DNA of 64,000 nucleotides from VRUE01 sp963770315 (GTDB taxonomy: Bacteria > Actinomycetota > Thermoleophilia > Solirubrobacterales > 70-9): the NCBI GenBank assembly GCA_963770315.1, contig CAVYPC010000002.1:2108001-2172000 (forward strand). The letters are read 5' to 3'. A program made the position numbers and the translations under genes. This document shows, in pieces, positions 47,492 to 56,303 of this stretch; position 1 is the first letter of the stretch, and each line of letters begins with the position of its first letter. The notes beneath the pieces are model-generated. The model saw nothing but the letters and a program-made list of their open reading frames with translations, was not told the DNA's origin and made no database searches.

Positions 47492-49816
47492 TCAAGCGCC
47501 GATGCGTTCGCCGGCGTCCTGCTGCTGGCGGGGGTGCGGCTTGAGATGGACCGGGGCCGAAGAGATGGCTTGCACTCTGAGGTCGCTCCAGGTGAGGCCC
47601 TCGCGGACCAGGGCCGGCAGGCCAAGGGCGACCGCGGTGGCGATCTCAACCGCCTGCAGGATCACTCCGTAGGCGAGGGCGTCGGCGGTGCTTATCCCCC
47701 AACCGGTGTGCAGGACGCTGATCACGGCGAGCTGGAAGACGCCGATGTTCGACGGCGTCGCCGGCACGACGGCGGTGACGTTGACCGCGAACAGCACCGC
47801 CGCGGCGGCGCCGATGCCGGCATGGCCGCTCAAGCCGAGCGCCGCCAGCAGTGCCCAGCAGGCGCCCAGCTGGATCGCCCAGGCGGCCAGCTGGGCGGCG
47901 CTGGCGACGATGCCGTAGCGAGGCTGGCGGAACACCGCCAGGCCGGCGCGCACCTGCAGCAGGGCACGGTGCAGCGCGGCGCCCGCCCGCGCGAAGCGTC
48001 CGTTGCCGTTGCGCCGCATCAGCGCCGGTGCCAGCAGGACGATGACGAGCAGGGCGAGCGGCGCGAAGCTGAAGACGAACAGCTTCTCGGTGCTGGAATG
48101 GAAGAGGTCGGTGCTGGAGACGATGATCGCCCCGAGCAGGGCGAGGGCGACGATGTTGAGCAGGGTCTGAGAGACAAGCGTCCCCAACAGCACCGGGAAG
48201 GTCTCGCGCATGCGCCCGATCCGCCGTGCCAGGGTCATCGCCCTGGCGGGCTCGCCGAGGCGCGCCGGCAGCGTCGCCGACATCAGCACGCCGATCATCG
48301 TCGCCGAGGTGACGTCGCGGCGGCGCACCGGTCGGTTGGGCAGCGCAGCACGCACGATCCCGTACCAGGAGGCGGCGCGGAAGAAGAGTGAGAGGGCCAT
48401 CAGCGCGCAGGCGACGAGGACCCAGGTCAGGTCCGAGCGGACGATGCTGGAGAGCACGTTGTCGACGCCGATCTTCTGCGCCGCCAATGCGGTCAGACCG
48501 ACGCCGAGCGCGCCGGCGACGGCGAGGCCGGCGCGGCGAGCGACGCGGCGCTTGCGACTGCCGCTCTGGGCAAGGGGGGGATCGAGCGAGGGCAGTCTCC
48601 GGGGCGGGCTGGGCGGCGCTCCGTCAGCCGGCCGGAAACCGGCCCAGTGGGCGGTACGCTCGACTGCGCTCGACGGTTGCGGCACCTCGATCGCGCGCTC
48701 GTAGACCTCGTGGACCCGATCGGCGACGTGCGGCCAGGCGTAGCGCTGGGCGCTCTGCCGTGCCGCTCTACCCATCGCCGCCAGGCGCTCGGGCTCGTGG
48801 TGAGCGCGCTGCAGCTCTTCGGCGAGGCGCTGCGGGTCGCCGGGCGGGACAAGGACACCGTCGACGCCGTCGGTGACGACGTCGCTGTAGCCGGCGATGG
48901 CAGAGGCGATCGCTGGCGTGCCGGCGGCGAAGGCCTCGGTAAGGACCATGCCGAAGCTCTCGCCGGAGAGCGAGGGGGCGCAGAGCAGGTCGGCCTCGTG
49001 CAAGGCGCTCCAGAGGTGCGCGCCGGAGACGCGGCCGCGCACGTCGATCCAGCGCATCGTCTCCGGGTCTGCCAGGTAGCGCAGCACGTCGGCGCGCTCG
49101 GCCCCGACCACGGTGAGGCGGCACGGTACGTGCTCGACCAGCGCTTCGAAGGCGGTCAGCAGGACCGGCAGCCCCTTGCGCTCCTCCGGGCGGCCGACGA
49201 ACGCCAGGCGCAGCTCGCCGCTTGGCGGCTTCGGGCCCTGCGGCGCCGCCTTGACGTCGACGCCGTTCGGCACGATCTCGTAATGGCCGCCGTACCAGCG
49301 GCGCCCGGTCCAAGCAGCCGCCTCGGAGACGGCGATCCGCGCCGAGAGCCGGTTCAAGACCCGCCGCGCGCCAAGCGCCGAAGCGATGTGGTTGGGGAGC
49401 GCCTTGGTCGAGTAGGCGTGAAAGGTGCCGACGGCGGGCGCCTGGGCCCCGAGGGCCGCGTTCCAGCCGACCAGCGGCACGACCGGCTCATGGATGTGGA
49501 CCACGTCGTAGCGGCCCTGCCGGAGCTCGCGGCGGGGGGCGACGACGCCTCCGGCGGGGAAGGGGGCGAGATTGGATACCGCGCCGTTGGCCCCGAAACC
49601 CGCCGTCCGTCCCATCGGCACCAGGTAGTCGGGGATCTCCCGCGCCTCGGCCGGCGCACGGTGAAGCATGCGGCTGAGCCGGTCGGGAGGATCGAAGGGG
49701 GCAAGCACGCGCACGTGATGGCCGCGACCGAGGAACTCCTCGGCAAGGGCCTCAACGTGTCGGTTCACGCCGCCCTGGTAGCTCCAGGAATATGGCGAGA
49801 CAAGGGCAATCCGCAC
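47492..49816 (-). CDS. PimA-like GT4 glycosyltransferase fused to a lysyl-PG-synthase-type membrane domain
   Basis: 774 residues. The GT-B half (1-380) begins VSPYSWSYQGGVNRHVEAL, has HIHEPVVPLVGWNAAL, VPNGVDVKAAP, LAFVGRPEERKG and the donor-binding SGESFGMVLTEAFAAG (E-x7-E). It is close to phosphatidylinositol mannosyltransferases. After a linker, about eight membrane helices (430-750) form a UPF0104/AglD-type domain with ATLPARLGEPARAMTLAR and PATPSNIGVFQLAV. The chain could mannosylate a lipid and move it across the membrane. The order on the minus strand puts it 12 bp after the next gene. Confidence 0.88.
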   Translation of the reverse strand: MRIALVSPYSWSYQGGVNRHVEALAEEFLGRGHHVRVLAPFDPPDRLSRMLHRAPAEAREIPDYLVPMGRTAGFGANGAVSNLAPFPAGGVVAPRRELRQGRYDVVHIHEPVVPLVGWNAALGAQAPAVGTFHAYSTKALPNHIASALGARRVLNRLSARIAVSEAAAWTGRRWYGGHYEIVPNGVDVKAAPQGPKPPSGELRLAFVGRPEERKGLPVLLTAFEALVEHVPCRLTVVGAERADVLRYLADPETMRWIDVRGRVSGAHLWSALHEADLLCAPSLSGESFGMVLTEAFAAGTPAIASAIAGYSDVVTDGVDGVLVPPGDPQRLAEELQRAHHEPERLAAMGRAARQSAQRYAWPHVADRVHEVYERAIEVPQPSSAVERTAHWAGFRPADGAPPSPPRRLPSLDPPLAQSGSRKRRVARRAGLAVAGALGVGLTALAAQKIGVDNVLSSIVRSDLTWVLVACALMALSLFFRAASWYGIVRAALPNRPVRRRDVTSATMIGVLMSATLPARLGEPARAMTLARRIGRMRETFPVLLGTLVSQTLLNIVALALLGAIIVSSTDLFHSSTEKLFVFSFAPLALLVIVLLAPALMRRNGNGRFARAGAALHRALLQVRAGLAVFRQPRYGIVASAAQLAAWAIQLGACWALLAALGLSGHAGIGAAAAVLFAVNVTAVVPATPSNIGVFQLAVISVLHTGWGISTADALAYGVILQAVEIATAVALGLPALVREGLTWSDLRVQAISSAPVHLKPHPRQQQDAGERIGA

Positions 49817-49828
49817 GAGACATAAAGC

Positions 49829-51829
49829 CTAGTCGATGATCCGGCCCGCACCCGGGCGGTTGCTCTCGGCCCAGGCGAAGGCGGTGAAGACGAGCAGGTA
49901 GGCGGTGCCGATCTCGAGCAGCAGGGCGCCGGAGTCGTTGGCGAGGGTGCCGACGAGGGTGGCCGCTAGGGCGCCGAGCAGGCCGGCTCGCATCGCTGTG
50001 CGGCCACGAAGCCAGGCAGCGAGCTGGTCACGGCGGAGGATCGCCAACACTGCGACGGCGGCGATCAGCGGCAGGAAGACGAAGACGATCGGCCGGGAGA
50101 AGCTGTGTGCGGAGAGCTGCAGGCGGCGCTGGGCGACGTCGGCCAGGTCGCCGAGGCCGCCGGCATCGAGGACCGTGCGCGTCAGGTGCGCGTTGGCGCC
50201 GCTGAGCAGGTCGGCGAGCGCCAGCAGCGCAAGGACGGCGAGCGGTGCCGCGACGACCAGCAGGACCGCCCACCGCCGCCGCGCCGCCACCGCTGCGGCG
50301 GCGGTTGCGGCGCCGAGAGGCAAGACGATCGCGGCGCCGACGTCGGCGCCGAAGCGCCCGGCGGCGAAGACGAAGGCAGCGAGCAGCCCGACGAGGAGAA
50401 ATGCGGTGACCGCGCGCCTCGCCGGCAGCTGTGACCAGAAGCCGCTGAGCGCCGCCCCAGTACCTGCCACCACGAGGACGGCCAGCAACGCCTCCAGCTC
50501 GTTGCCGATCCCGTAGAAGCGCACGCCGAGGCCGGGATTGGGCCCGAGCAGCGAGAGCGAGGTGAGCGGCGACCCGGCGATCGCGTCGACGGCGTAGGCG
50601 GCGACGGTGAGGGCGCTGGCGACGGCAAGCCCCCGGTAGCCGCCGAGCGCGAGCAGGGTCAGAAGCGCCAGCAGCGGCGCCCCGGCGATCGTCAGCGCCT
50701 GTTCGACCGCCTGACCGGGCTCGAGCGCCGCGCCCAGCAAGAGCAGCAATGGCAGGTAGACGATGCTGAGCCCGACCAGCTCGACGCCGAAGCGCGCCGC
50801 CCTCCCCCGGGTGACGCCGATCGCCAGGACCAGGGCGGCAAGCCAGATCGCCAGCCCCAGCCCGATCACCGGCCCGCGCCGCTCGGAGATCGTCTCCAGC
50901 CGGTCGCCCAGCGATTGCACCGCCGCCGCATCAACCCGCCCCTCGGAGCGAACCGCCTGCCCAGACATCTCCGATGGGATGGGCAGGCCGAAGCGATCGA
51001 GGATCGTCGGGGCGATGTCGGTCGAGAGGACGTACCCGTTCATCCGGGTGCTGTCGGAGGTGAGGTCTCCGTCGAACCCTCGCCCGGCGATGCCGATCGT
51101 CAGAGCCTCGTTCCTGGGCGGAGGCGGGCGCTCGATCGCAATCAGTAGATCGTTGCCACGCAGGGTCCGGACCAGGGACGGGAGCGTCGCCAGAGTTGAA
51201 CTTCGAACTTCAAAGGCAGGAGCGGGGTGCGGGTGGGGGGTTCCGCTTAACTTTTTCGGCGGTGCCCCTTGCTGCTGACGCCTGCTGCGCGGTGGCGAAA
51301 AAGTACAAGACGCTCCACCCCCCACCCGCACCCCGGTACCAGCGCTTTCAAGGGTCGAAGACAGGAGTCCGGGCACGATGTCCGCGGGTGCGGATTCCGC
51401 CCGTTCATCCACAGCTCGCCAGAAGGCGGGGCCGCAGCTCCCAGGGCTTGGAAGCTCAGAGTCATAGAGCGAGTCGAAGACTCGGTTGCCCTGGGTGACG
51501 TCCAAGTAGGTCTGCTCGGCGGGCACCGAACCCAAGCCAGCTGAAAGGAGTCCCGGTGCCACTCCGGGTCCGGCAAGCTCCTTGACGGTCGTACCTGGCG
51601 GTAGCCAAGCGAGCACCACGTGGGTCGACCCCGCTTGTTGAGCGCCTTCGGAGGTCGCGGACGGGGCTTGGGTAGGGGGTGGAGCGTCTTGTACTTTTTC
51701 GCCACCGGAAGGGGGCGTCGCCGCAAGCGCAACACCGAAAAAGTTAAGCGGAACCCCCTGCCCGAGCCCCGTCCCCACCGCCAGCAAGACGCTCACGAGC
51801 GTTATCGTCAACGTGATGGCCGACCGCAC
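49829..51829 (-). CDS. Alkaline-phosphatase-fold/polytopic membrane protein with two hairpin inserts
   Basis: About 666 residues if started at GTG 51829. The start is uncertain: an ATG at 51850 lies inside the divergent hemQ, and later GTG/TTG codons exist. A signal helix (AITLTITLVSVLLAVG) is followed by an extracytoplasmic region with VLSTDIAPTILDRFGLPIP, a sulfatase/phosphatase-like motif. About ten membrane helices follow. Hairpin elements E6 and E5 encode residues 19-57 and 165-202, adding Pro/Ser/Arg-rich segments that do not fit the fold. It precedes the GT4 fusion, so it is probably an envelope-polymer enzyme. Function not known. Confidence 0.68.
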   Translation of the reverse strand: MRSAITLTITLVSVLLAVGTGLGQGVPLNFFGVALAATPPSGGEKVQDAPPPTQAPSATSEGAQQAGSTHVVLAWLPPGTTVKELAGPGVAPGLLSAGLGSVPAEQTYLDVTQGNRVFDSLYDSELPSPGSCGPAFWRAVDERAESAPADIVPGLLSSTLESAGTGVRVGGGASCTFSPPRSRRQQQGAPPKKLSGTPHPHPAPAFEVRSSTLATLPSLVRTLRGNDLLIAIERPPPPRNEALTIGIAGRGFDGDLTSDSTRMNGYVLSTDIAPTILDRFGLPIPSEMSGQAVRSEGRVDAAAVQSLGDRLETISERRGPVIGLGLAIWLAALVLAIGVTRGRAARFGVELVGLSIVYLPLLLLLGAALEPGQAVEQALTIAGAPLLALLTLLALGGYRGLAVASALTVAAYAVDAIAGSPLTSLSLLGPNPGLGVRFYGIGNELEALLAVLVVAGTGAALSGFWSQLPARRAVTAFLLVGLLAAFVFAAGRFGADVGAAIVLPLGAATAAAAVAARRRWAVLLVVAAPLAVLALLALADLLSGANAHLTRTVLDAGGLGDLADVAQRRLQLSAHSFSRPIVFVFLPLIAAVAVLAILRRDQLAAWLRGRTAMRAGLLGALAATLVGTLANDSGALLLEIGTAYLLVFTAFAWAESNRPGAGRIID
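51223..51335. repeat. Hairpin element E5 (core B) inside a coding region
   Basis: Perfect 18-bp arms CGGGGTGCGGGTGGGGGG and complement (51223-51240, 51318-51335) enclose a 77-nt core: TTCCGCTTAACTTTTTCGGC at one end and GGCGAAAAAGTACAAGACGC near the other, with GCTGACGCC in the middle. Confidence 0.88.
51659..51774. repeat. Hairpin element E6 (core B, opposite orientation) inside a coding region
   Basis: 21-bp arms (51659-51679, 51754-51774) differ at two positions, both G-U compatible. The 74-nt core begins TGGAGCGTCTTGTACTTTTT and ends GAAAAAGTTAAGCGGAA, the reverse complement of the E5 core ends. Confidence 0.88.
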
Positions 51830-52520
51830 TTTCGCCAAGTTCACTTTCATGAAGATCGACCCAGAGTGGCGCCGCCGCGACGCCTCGCTGCGCGCCGCCG
51901 ACAAGCAGGAGTTCCTCGCGGCTTGCGAGGACTTCGCCCTCGACCGCTCGCTGCGCGCCTACTCAACCATAGGCACGCGCGGCGACGTCGACCTGGTCAT
52001 CCTCTCCCAGAGCCCCAGCCTCGAGGATCTGCACACCTTCCACGTCGTGCTCGGCCAGAGCGGCCTGGCGAAGTGGGCGGAGACGCCCCACTCCTTCCTC
52101 TCGATGACCAAGCGCTCGCCCTATTCCGAGGAGGGGGCGCGGCCGGAAATCTGCGTCTCCGAGCGCAAGTACCTGTTCCTCTACCCGATGGTCAAGCAGC
52201 GCCGCTGGTACGGGCTGCCGGCAGAGGAGCGGCAGCGGATCATGAAAAGCCACATCGAGGTCGGCCGCCGCCATCCGGAGATCACGATCAACACGACCTA
52301 CTCCTTCGGGCTCGACGACCAGGAGTTCGTCGTCTGCTTCGAGGGCGACGACCCGGGCGAGTTCCTCGACCTGGTCAACGAGCTGCGGCCGACCGAGTCG
52401 AGCGCCTACACCGAGCGCGAGACGCCGATCTTCACCTGCGTCGCGATGTCGGTGCGCAGGGCGCTCGACGCGCTCGACGGCACCGCGCTCGCCGCGGCGA
52501 GCGCCCCCGCCGCAGGCTGA
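51816..52520 (+). CDS. hemQ: Coproheme decarboxylase HemQ (chlorite dismutase family)
   Basis: 234 residues. DRTFAKFTFMKIDPEWRR, SPSLEDLHTFHVVLGQSGL, the proximal heme-His segment IMKSHIEVGRRHPEI, TTYSFGLDDQEFVVCFEGD and the late ELRPTESSAYTERETPIFTC match actinobacterial HemQ. The catalytic Tyr is in SERKYLFLYPMVKQRRWY. It decarboxylates coproheme III to heme b in the Gram-positive-type pathway. No other heme genes are adjacent. It overlaps the probable start of the divergent membrane-protein gene, so the two share a promoter region. Confidence 0.92.
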   Translation: MADRTFAKFTFMKIDPEWRRRDASLRAADKQEFLAACEDFALDRSLRAYSTIGTRGDVDLVILSQSPSLEDLHTFHVVLGQSGLAKWAETPHSFLSMTKRSPYSEEGARPEICVSERKYLFLYPMVKQRRWYGLPAEERQRIMKSHIEVGRRHPEITINTTYSFGLDDQEFVVCFEGDDPGEFLDLVNELRPTESSAYTERETPIFTCVAMSVRRALDALDGTALAAASAPAAG

Positions 52521-52571
52521 GCACCGTTCGCGCCTTCAGCAGTACCGGGATATGACCGATAATCGACCTGA

Positions 52572-53114
52572 GTGACCGTTGAGACCCTCAGCTACGCGAT
52601 CGACGATGAGGATCGCCTGATCAAAGTCGACGACGGCTACTACCGCTTCGCCGAGGAGAACGGCTGGGACGGAGCCGGGGCCAGCCTCGGCCGCTCGCTG
52701 TGGGACTTCGTCGCCGGCCACGAGGTGAAAACGCTGCAGCGGCTGCTGTTGCGACGGGTGCGGGAGGGGGTGCGCGGAGTCGAGCTGCCCTTCCGCTGCG
52801 ACGGCCCGGACGTGACGCGCGAAATGGATATCCGGATCGCCGCCGACAGCACCGGGCGGGTGGTGCTGTTCTCGGCCCAGCTGCACGCCGAGGAGGAACG
52901 CGAGGAGCCACAGCCGCTGCTCGACCCCCACGCCGACCACGACGACGGGGAGTTCCTGTCGATGTGCGCTTGGTGCGACCGCTTCCTGGTGGATGGCGAG
53001 TGGGTCGAGGTCGAGGAGGCGGCGAAACGGCTGGAGCTCTTCCGGCGCAGCCGGATGCCGACGCTGGACCACGGCATCTGCCCCGAGTGCAACGGCATCC
53101 TGCTCGCCGCGTAG
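52572..53114 (+). CDS. PAS-like sensor with C-terminal Cys cluster
   Basis: 180 residues from GTG 52572. The N-terminal 110 residues are PAS-like: IDDEDRLIKVDDGYYRFAEENGW, LGRSLWDFVAGHEVKTLQRLL, then strands DVTREMDIRIAADST. The C-terminus has CAWCDRFLVDGEW...DHGICPECNGIL, two Cys pairs plus His that could hold zinc or an Fe-S cluster. There is no output domain, so it could be a redox or ligand sensor acting on a partner. It starts 51 bp after hemQ, which hints at heme or iron sensing. Confidence 0.75.
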   Translation: MTVETLSYAIDDEDRLIKVDDGYYRFAEENGWDGAGASLGRSLWDFVAGHEVKTLQRLLLRRVREGVRGVELPFRCDGPDVTREMDIRIAADSTGRVVLFSAQLHAEEEREEPQPLLDPHADHDDGEFLSMCAWCDRFLVDGEWVEVEEAAKRLELFRRSRMPTLDHGICPECNGILLAA

Positions 53115-53154
53115 GCGCGCGACGAGGCGCTTTCCCTATCCTTCCCGCTCGCCG

Positions 53155-53184
53155 TTGGACAATTTATTGCCTAACGCCTAAAAC
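53155..53184 (+). promoter_or_regulatory. Likely sigma-70-type promoter of the FAD reductase gene
   Basis: TTGGAC (53155-53160), an 18-bp spacer that is unusually A/T-rich for this DNA, and TAAAAC (53179-53184), 18 bp before the ATG. Confidence 0.5.
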
Positions 53185-53201
53185 CACCCAGCAACGAGGA
53201 A

Positions 53202-54608
53202 ATGACCCAGATCGGAACCGAAGAGAACCCCGTCCGCGTCGCGATCGTCGGCGCCGGCCCCTCCGGCTTCTACGCCGCCGAGCACATCCTCAAAGACGCG
53301 GAGACGCACGCCCAGGTCGACCTCTTCGACCGCCTCCCCACCCCCTTCGGCCTCGTCCGCGGCGGCGTCGCCCCCGATCACCCGAAGATCAAGTCGGTGA
53401 TCCGGGTCTACGAAAAAACCGCGGCGCGCGAGGGCTTCCGCTTCTTCGGCAACGTCAAGATCGGCCACGACATCGAGGTCGAGGACCTCGAGCGCCTCTA
53501 CCACGCGATCGTCTTCACGGTCGGTTGCGAGACCGACCGCCGGCTCGGCATCCCCGGCGAGGAGCTGCCCGGCAGCCACGCCGCCACCGCCTTCGTCGGC
53601 TGGTACAACGCCCACCCCGACTACTGCGAGGAAGAGTTCGACCTCTCCTGCGAGCGGGCGGTGGTGATCGGCAACGGCAACGTGGCGATGGACGTTGCCC
53701 GGATGCTCGCCCTCACCGACCACGAGCTGCGCCAGACCGATACCGCCGACCACGCGATCGAGCTGCTCGACCGCAAGCGAATCCGCGAGATCGTCGTCCT
53801 CGGCCGCCGCGGCCCGGTCCAGGCGGCCTTCACCAACCCGGAGATCAGGGAGCTGGGCGAGATGGAGGACGCCGACGTGATCGTCGACCCGGCCGAGGTC
53901 GAGCTGGACGAGGCGAGCGCCGCCTTCCTCTCCTCCGAGGAGGCCGACAAGACGACCCGGGTCAACGTCGAGACGCTGCGCGAGTTCTCCCAGCGCGAGC
54001 CCGAGGGCAAGCGGCAGCGCATCGTGCTGCGCTTCCTCGCCTCCCCGGTCGAGATCGTCGGCGACGGCAAGGTCGAGAAGATCGTCATCGGCCGCAACGA
54101 GCTGGTCGAGGAAGACGGCAGCCTGCGCGCCAAGGACAGCGGCGAGCGCGAAGAGCTCGAGTGCGGCCTGGTGCTGCGCTCGGTCGGCTACACCGGGATC
54201 CCGATCGAGGGCGTCCCCTTCGACGAGAAACGCGGCCTGATCCTCAACGAGGGGGGGCGGGTGCTCGACTCCCATGACTCCGGCCGCAAGGTCGGCCACT
54301 ACACCGCGGGCTGGATCAAGCGCGGCCCCTCCGGCGTGATCGGCACCAACAAGAAAGACGCGCTGGAGACCGTCCAGCACCTGCTTGCCGATATCGGGTC
54401 CCAGACCCTGCTCGACCCCGAGAAGCCCGAGCCCTCGGCGGTCGAGGACCTGCTCACCGAGCGCGGCGTCCGCTACGTCAGCTTCGAGGACTGGCAGGCG
54501 ATCGACCAGGCCGAGGTCGGCCGCGGCGAGCCCCACGGCCGCCCCCGGGTCAAGTTCGTCCGCGTCGAGGAGATGCTCGAGACGCTGGGCGAGAAGATTT
54601 CCAGCTAA
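53202..54608 (+). CDS. Ferredoxin-NADP+ reductase, adrenodoxin-reductase type
   Basis: 468 residues. FAD motif VAIVGAGPSGFYAAEHIL, then RLPTPFGLVRGGVAPDHPKIK (family signature), the NADP Rossmann segment AVVIGNGNVAMDVARML with IVVLGRRGPVQAAF, and the C-terminal YTAGWIKRGPSGVIGTNKKDA. This is the FprA/adrenodoxin reductase group, which passes electrons from NADPH to ferredoxins for P450s or Fe-S assembly. AACGAGGAA precedes ATG 53202. It ends at hairpin element E7. Confidence 0.93.
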   Translation: MTQIGTEENPVRVAIVGAGPSGFYAAEHILKDAETHAQVDLFDRLPTPFGLVRGGVAPDHPKIKSVIRVYEKTAAREGFRFFGNVKIGHDIEVEDLERLYHAIVFTVGCETDRRLGIPGEELPGSHAATAFVGWYNAHPDYCEEEFDLSCERAVVIGNGNVAMDVARMLALTDHELRQTDTADHAIELLDRKRIREIVVLGRRGPVQAAFTNPEIRELGEMEDADVIVDPAEVELDEASAAFLSSEEADKTTRVNVETLREFSQREPEGKRQRIVLRFLASPVEIVGDGKVEKIVIGRNELVEEDGSLRAKDSGEREELECGLVLRSVGYTGIPIEGVPFDEKRGLILNEGGRVLDSHDSGRKVGHYTAGWIKRGPSGVIGTNKKDALETVQHLLADIGSQTLLDPEKPEPSAVEDLLTERGVRYVSFEDWQAIDQAEVGRGEPHGRPRVKFVRVEEMLETLGEKISS

Positions 54609-54617
54609 CACCCTGCC

Positions 54618-54740
54618 TCCACGATCCATCTCGGCAGGGGTTCCACTTAACTTTTTGGGTGGATCGCCTTGATGCTGACGCCCGATTGGCGGTGACCAAA
54701 AAGTACAAGACGTTCCACCCCTACCGAGATGGATCGTGGA
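54618..54740. repeat. Hairpin element E7 (core B) between convergent genes
   Basis: 24-bp arms (54618-54641, 54717-54740) with one mismatch enclose a 75-nt core with CCACTTAACTTTTTGGGTGG, TGCTGACGCC and CAAAAAGTACAAGACGTTCC. The right arm holds the last six codons and TAG of the hydrolase (VHDPSR stop). The left arm is its inverted copy. Confidence 0.9.
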
Positions 54741-55620
54741 CGAGAACTCTGCTCAGGAACTCGATCTGGTCCGCAGCTACTCGTTTGAAGATTGCGTTGG
54801 AGAAGGGGGCGAAGTGGCCGCCCGGGTATTCGCGCAGCTCGCCGCGCGGGGCGCGCTCCGCGGCCCGCCTGCCCAGCTTCGGTGGGTTGACGTCGTCCTC
54901 TTCGAAGACGAGGTAGAGGGCCGGGCAGGAGATCCTTCGCACCTTTCTCGTCAGGTTGTACGGGGGCGCGAAGGCGATCCGAGCGCATACCTCGTTGCGC
55001 CAGGTCGAGTCTGCAGGGGTGATCGCGGCAAAGCCGGGAACGGCGTCCGGGCTGTTGATCACCGCTAGCGAACCGGGCTTCCCGGCCACCGGTATCCGGT
55101 ACGGAGCGGCTCCGCGCAGCCGCCGGGCCACGTCGCGGCCGCCCACCGCGGTCAGCTTGGCGACGTGGCCCGGACCGCCGATGTGGAGCAGGCTGCGCCT
55201 GCCGCTGAGCAGGGGCGCGACGCAGACCAGGGCCGCAACCTCGACGCCGTCGGCCGCCAGCGCCTGGATGTGCCCAGTCCCCATCGAGTAGCTCCACATC
55301 GCGATCCGAGCGGGATCGACGCCGGGCAGGGCAGCGGCGTAGGCGATGGCTGCTCGCCAGTCCTCGCGCTGCCGGGCCGGGTCCATCAGCGAGCGCGGCT
55401 CGCCCGCGCTCTCGCCCCAGTATCGATAGTCGAAGGCAAGGGCCGCGAACCCGGCCGCGGCAAGGCGCGCGGCGAAGGCATCGAGGCCCTGGTCGCGCAC
55501 GCAGGAGAAGCCCGATCCCATGACGACGCAGGGGACGGGGGCATCGGCGCCCTCCGGCCCGAACAGCCGCCCCACGCACTCGCCCCGACCCGAAGCGAAG
55601 CGGACCTCCTCCCCTCCCAT
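54721..55620 (-). CDS. Alpha/beta hydrolase, dienelactone-hydrolase-like
   Basis: 299 residues from ATG 55620 (MGGEEVRFASGRGE). A longer frame begins at 55650. Landmarks are VVMGSGFSCVRDQGL for the oxyanion region, LAFDYRYWGESAGEPR, the nucleophile elbow AMWSYSMGTGH, the acid segment YLVFEEDDVNPPKLG and the His in EYPGGHFAPFSN. The elbow is S-Y-S-M-G rather than G-x-S-x-G, so small-residue spacing is altered, though Ser is kept. Substrate unknown. The gene's 3' end is an arm of element E7. Confidence 0.85.
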   Translation of the reverse strand: MGGEEVRFASGRGECVGRLFGPEGADAPVPCVVMGSGFSCVRDQGLDAFAARLAAAGFAALAFDYRYWGESAGEPRSLMDPARQREDWRAAIAYAAALPGVDPARIAMWSYSMGTGHIQALAADGVEVAALVCVAPLLSGRRSLLHIGGPGHVAKLTAVGGRDVARRLRGAAPYRIPVAGKPGSLAVINSPDAVPGFAAITPADSTWRNEVCARIAFAPPYNLTRKVRRISCPALYLVFEEDDVNPPKLGRRAAERAPRGELREYPGGHFAPFSNAIFKRVAADQIEFLSRVLVHDPSR

Positions 55621-55661
55621 GCGCCCAATCCTACGCCGCATCCTGCCCATACAATCGCCGC

Positions 55662-55895
55662 GTGGCGGATCTGAAGGAGATCGAGACGATGATCGCGGCG
55701 GCGCTCCCCGGCGCCTCGGTCGAGGTGGTCGACGAGACCGGCGCCGGCGATCACCTGCGGGCGACGGTGGCGGCTCCCCAGTTCGAGGGGCTGTCGCGGA
55801 TCGACCAGCACCGGCTGGTCAAGGCCGCGGTCAAGGAGCGCTTCGAGGACGGCACGATCCACGCGCTCTCGGTCAAGACCGAGGCTCCGCAATAG
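55662..55895 (+). CDS. bolA: BolA-family protein
   Basis: 77 residues from GTG 55662. IETMIAAALPGASVEVVDETGAGDHLRATVAAPQF... then LSRIDQHRLVKAAVKE with the conserved His, and a HALSVKTEAP end. BolA proteins bind CGFS glutaredoxins through a shared 2Fe-2S cluster and handle iron-sulfur trafficking. It is followed by a CGFS glutaredoxin 13 bp on, exactly the expected partner. Confidence 0.94.
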   Translation: MADLKEIETMIAAALPGASVEVVDETGAGDHLRATVAAPQFEGLSRIDQHRLVKAAVKERFEDGTIHALSVKTEAPQ

Positions 55896-55908
55896 CTAGT
55901 CTGTGCCA

Positions 55909-56292
55909 ATGGCAGATCCACAGCTGAAAGAGAAAGTCCAGGAGCTGATCGCCGCCAACCCGGTGCTGCTCTTCATGAAAGGGACGCCGGAGATGCCGCG
56001 CTGCGGCTTCTCGATGCGGGTTGTGCAGGTGCTCGACGCGATGGACGTCGAGTACGGCGCGATCGACGTCCTCCCCGCGCTGCAGCCGCTGCGCGAGGTG
56101 ACCGCCGAGATATCGGACTGGCAGACCTTCCCCCAGCTCTACGTCAACGGCGAGCTGGTCGGCGGCGCCGACCTCGTCGAGGAGATGTTCGAGTCCGGCG
56201 AGCTGGCTGAGGCGCTCGGAGTCGAGCAGCCCGAGGCAGCCGCAGCTACCGCTGCACCGCCAGCGCAGTCGCCGCCCCTTCAGATCGAATAG
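55909..56292 (+). CDS. grxD: CGFS monothiol glutaredoxin (Grx4/GrxD)
   Basis: 127 residues from ATG 55909. VLLFMKGTPEMPRCGFSMRV holds the CGFS active site and the conserved Lys. ISDWQTFPQLYVNGELVGG has the Trp-Pro glutathione loop and GGADLVEEMFESGEL follows. A Pro/Ala tail of about 20 residues is extra. It carries and transfers a 2Fe-2S cluster, with BolA upstream and the ErpA-like scaffold convergent downstream. Confidence 0.96.
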   Translation: MADPQLKEKVQELIAANPVLLFMKGTPEMPRCGFSMRVVQVLDAMDVEYGAIDVLPALQPLREVTAEISDWQTFPQLYVNGELVGGADLVEEMFESGELAEALGVEQPEAAAATAAPPAQSPPLQIE

Positions 56293-56303
56293 CGCGCTAG
56301 GCC

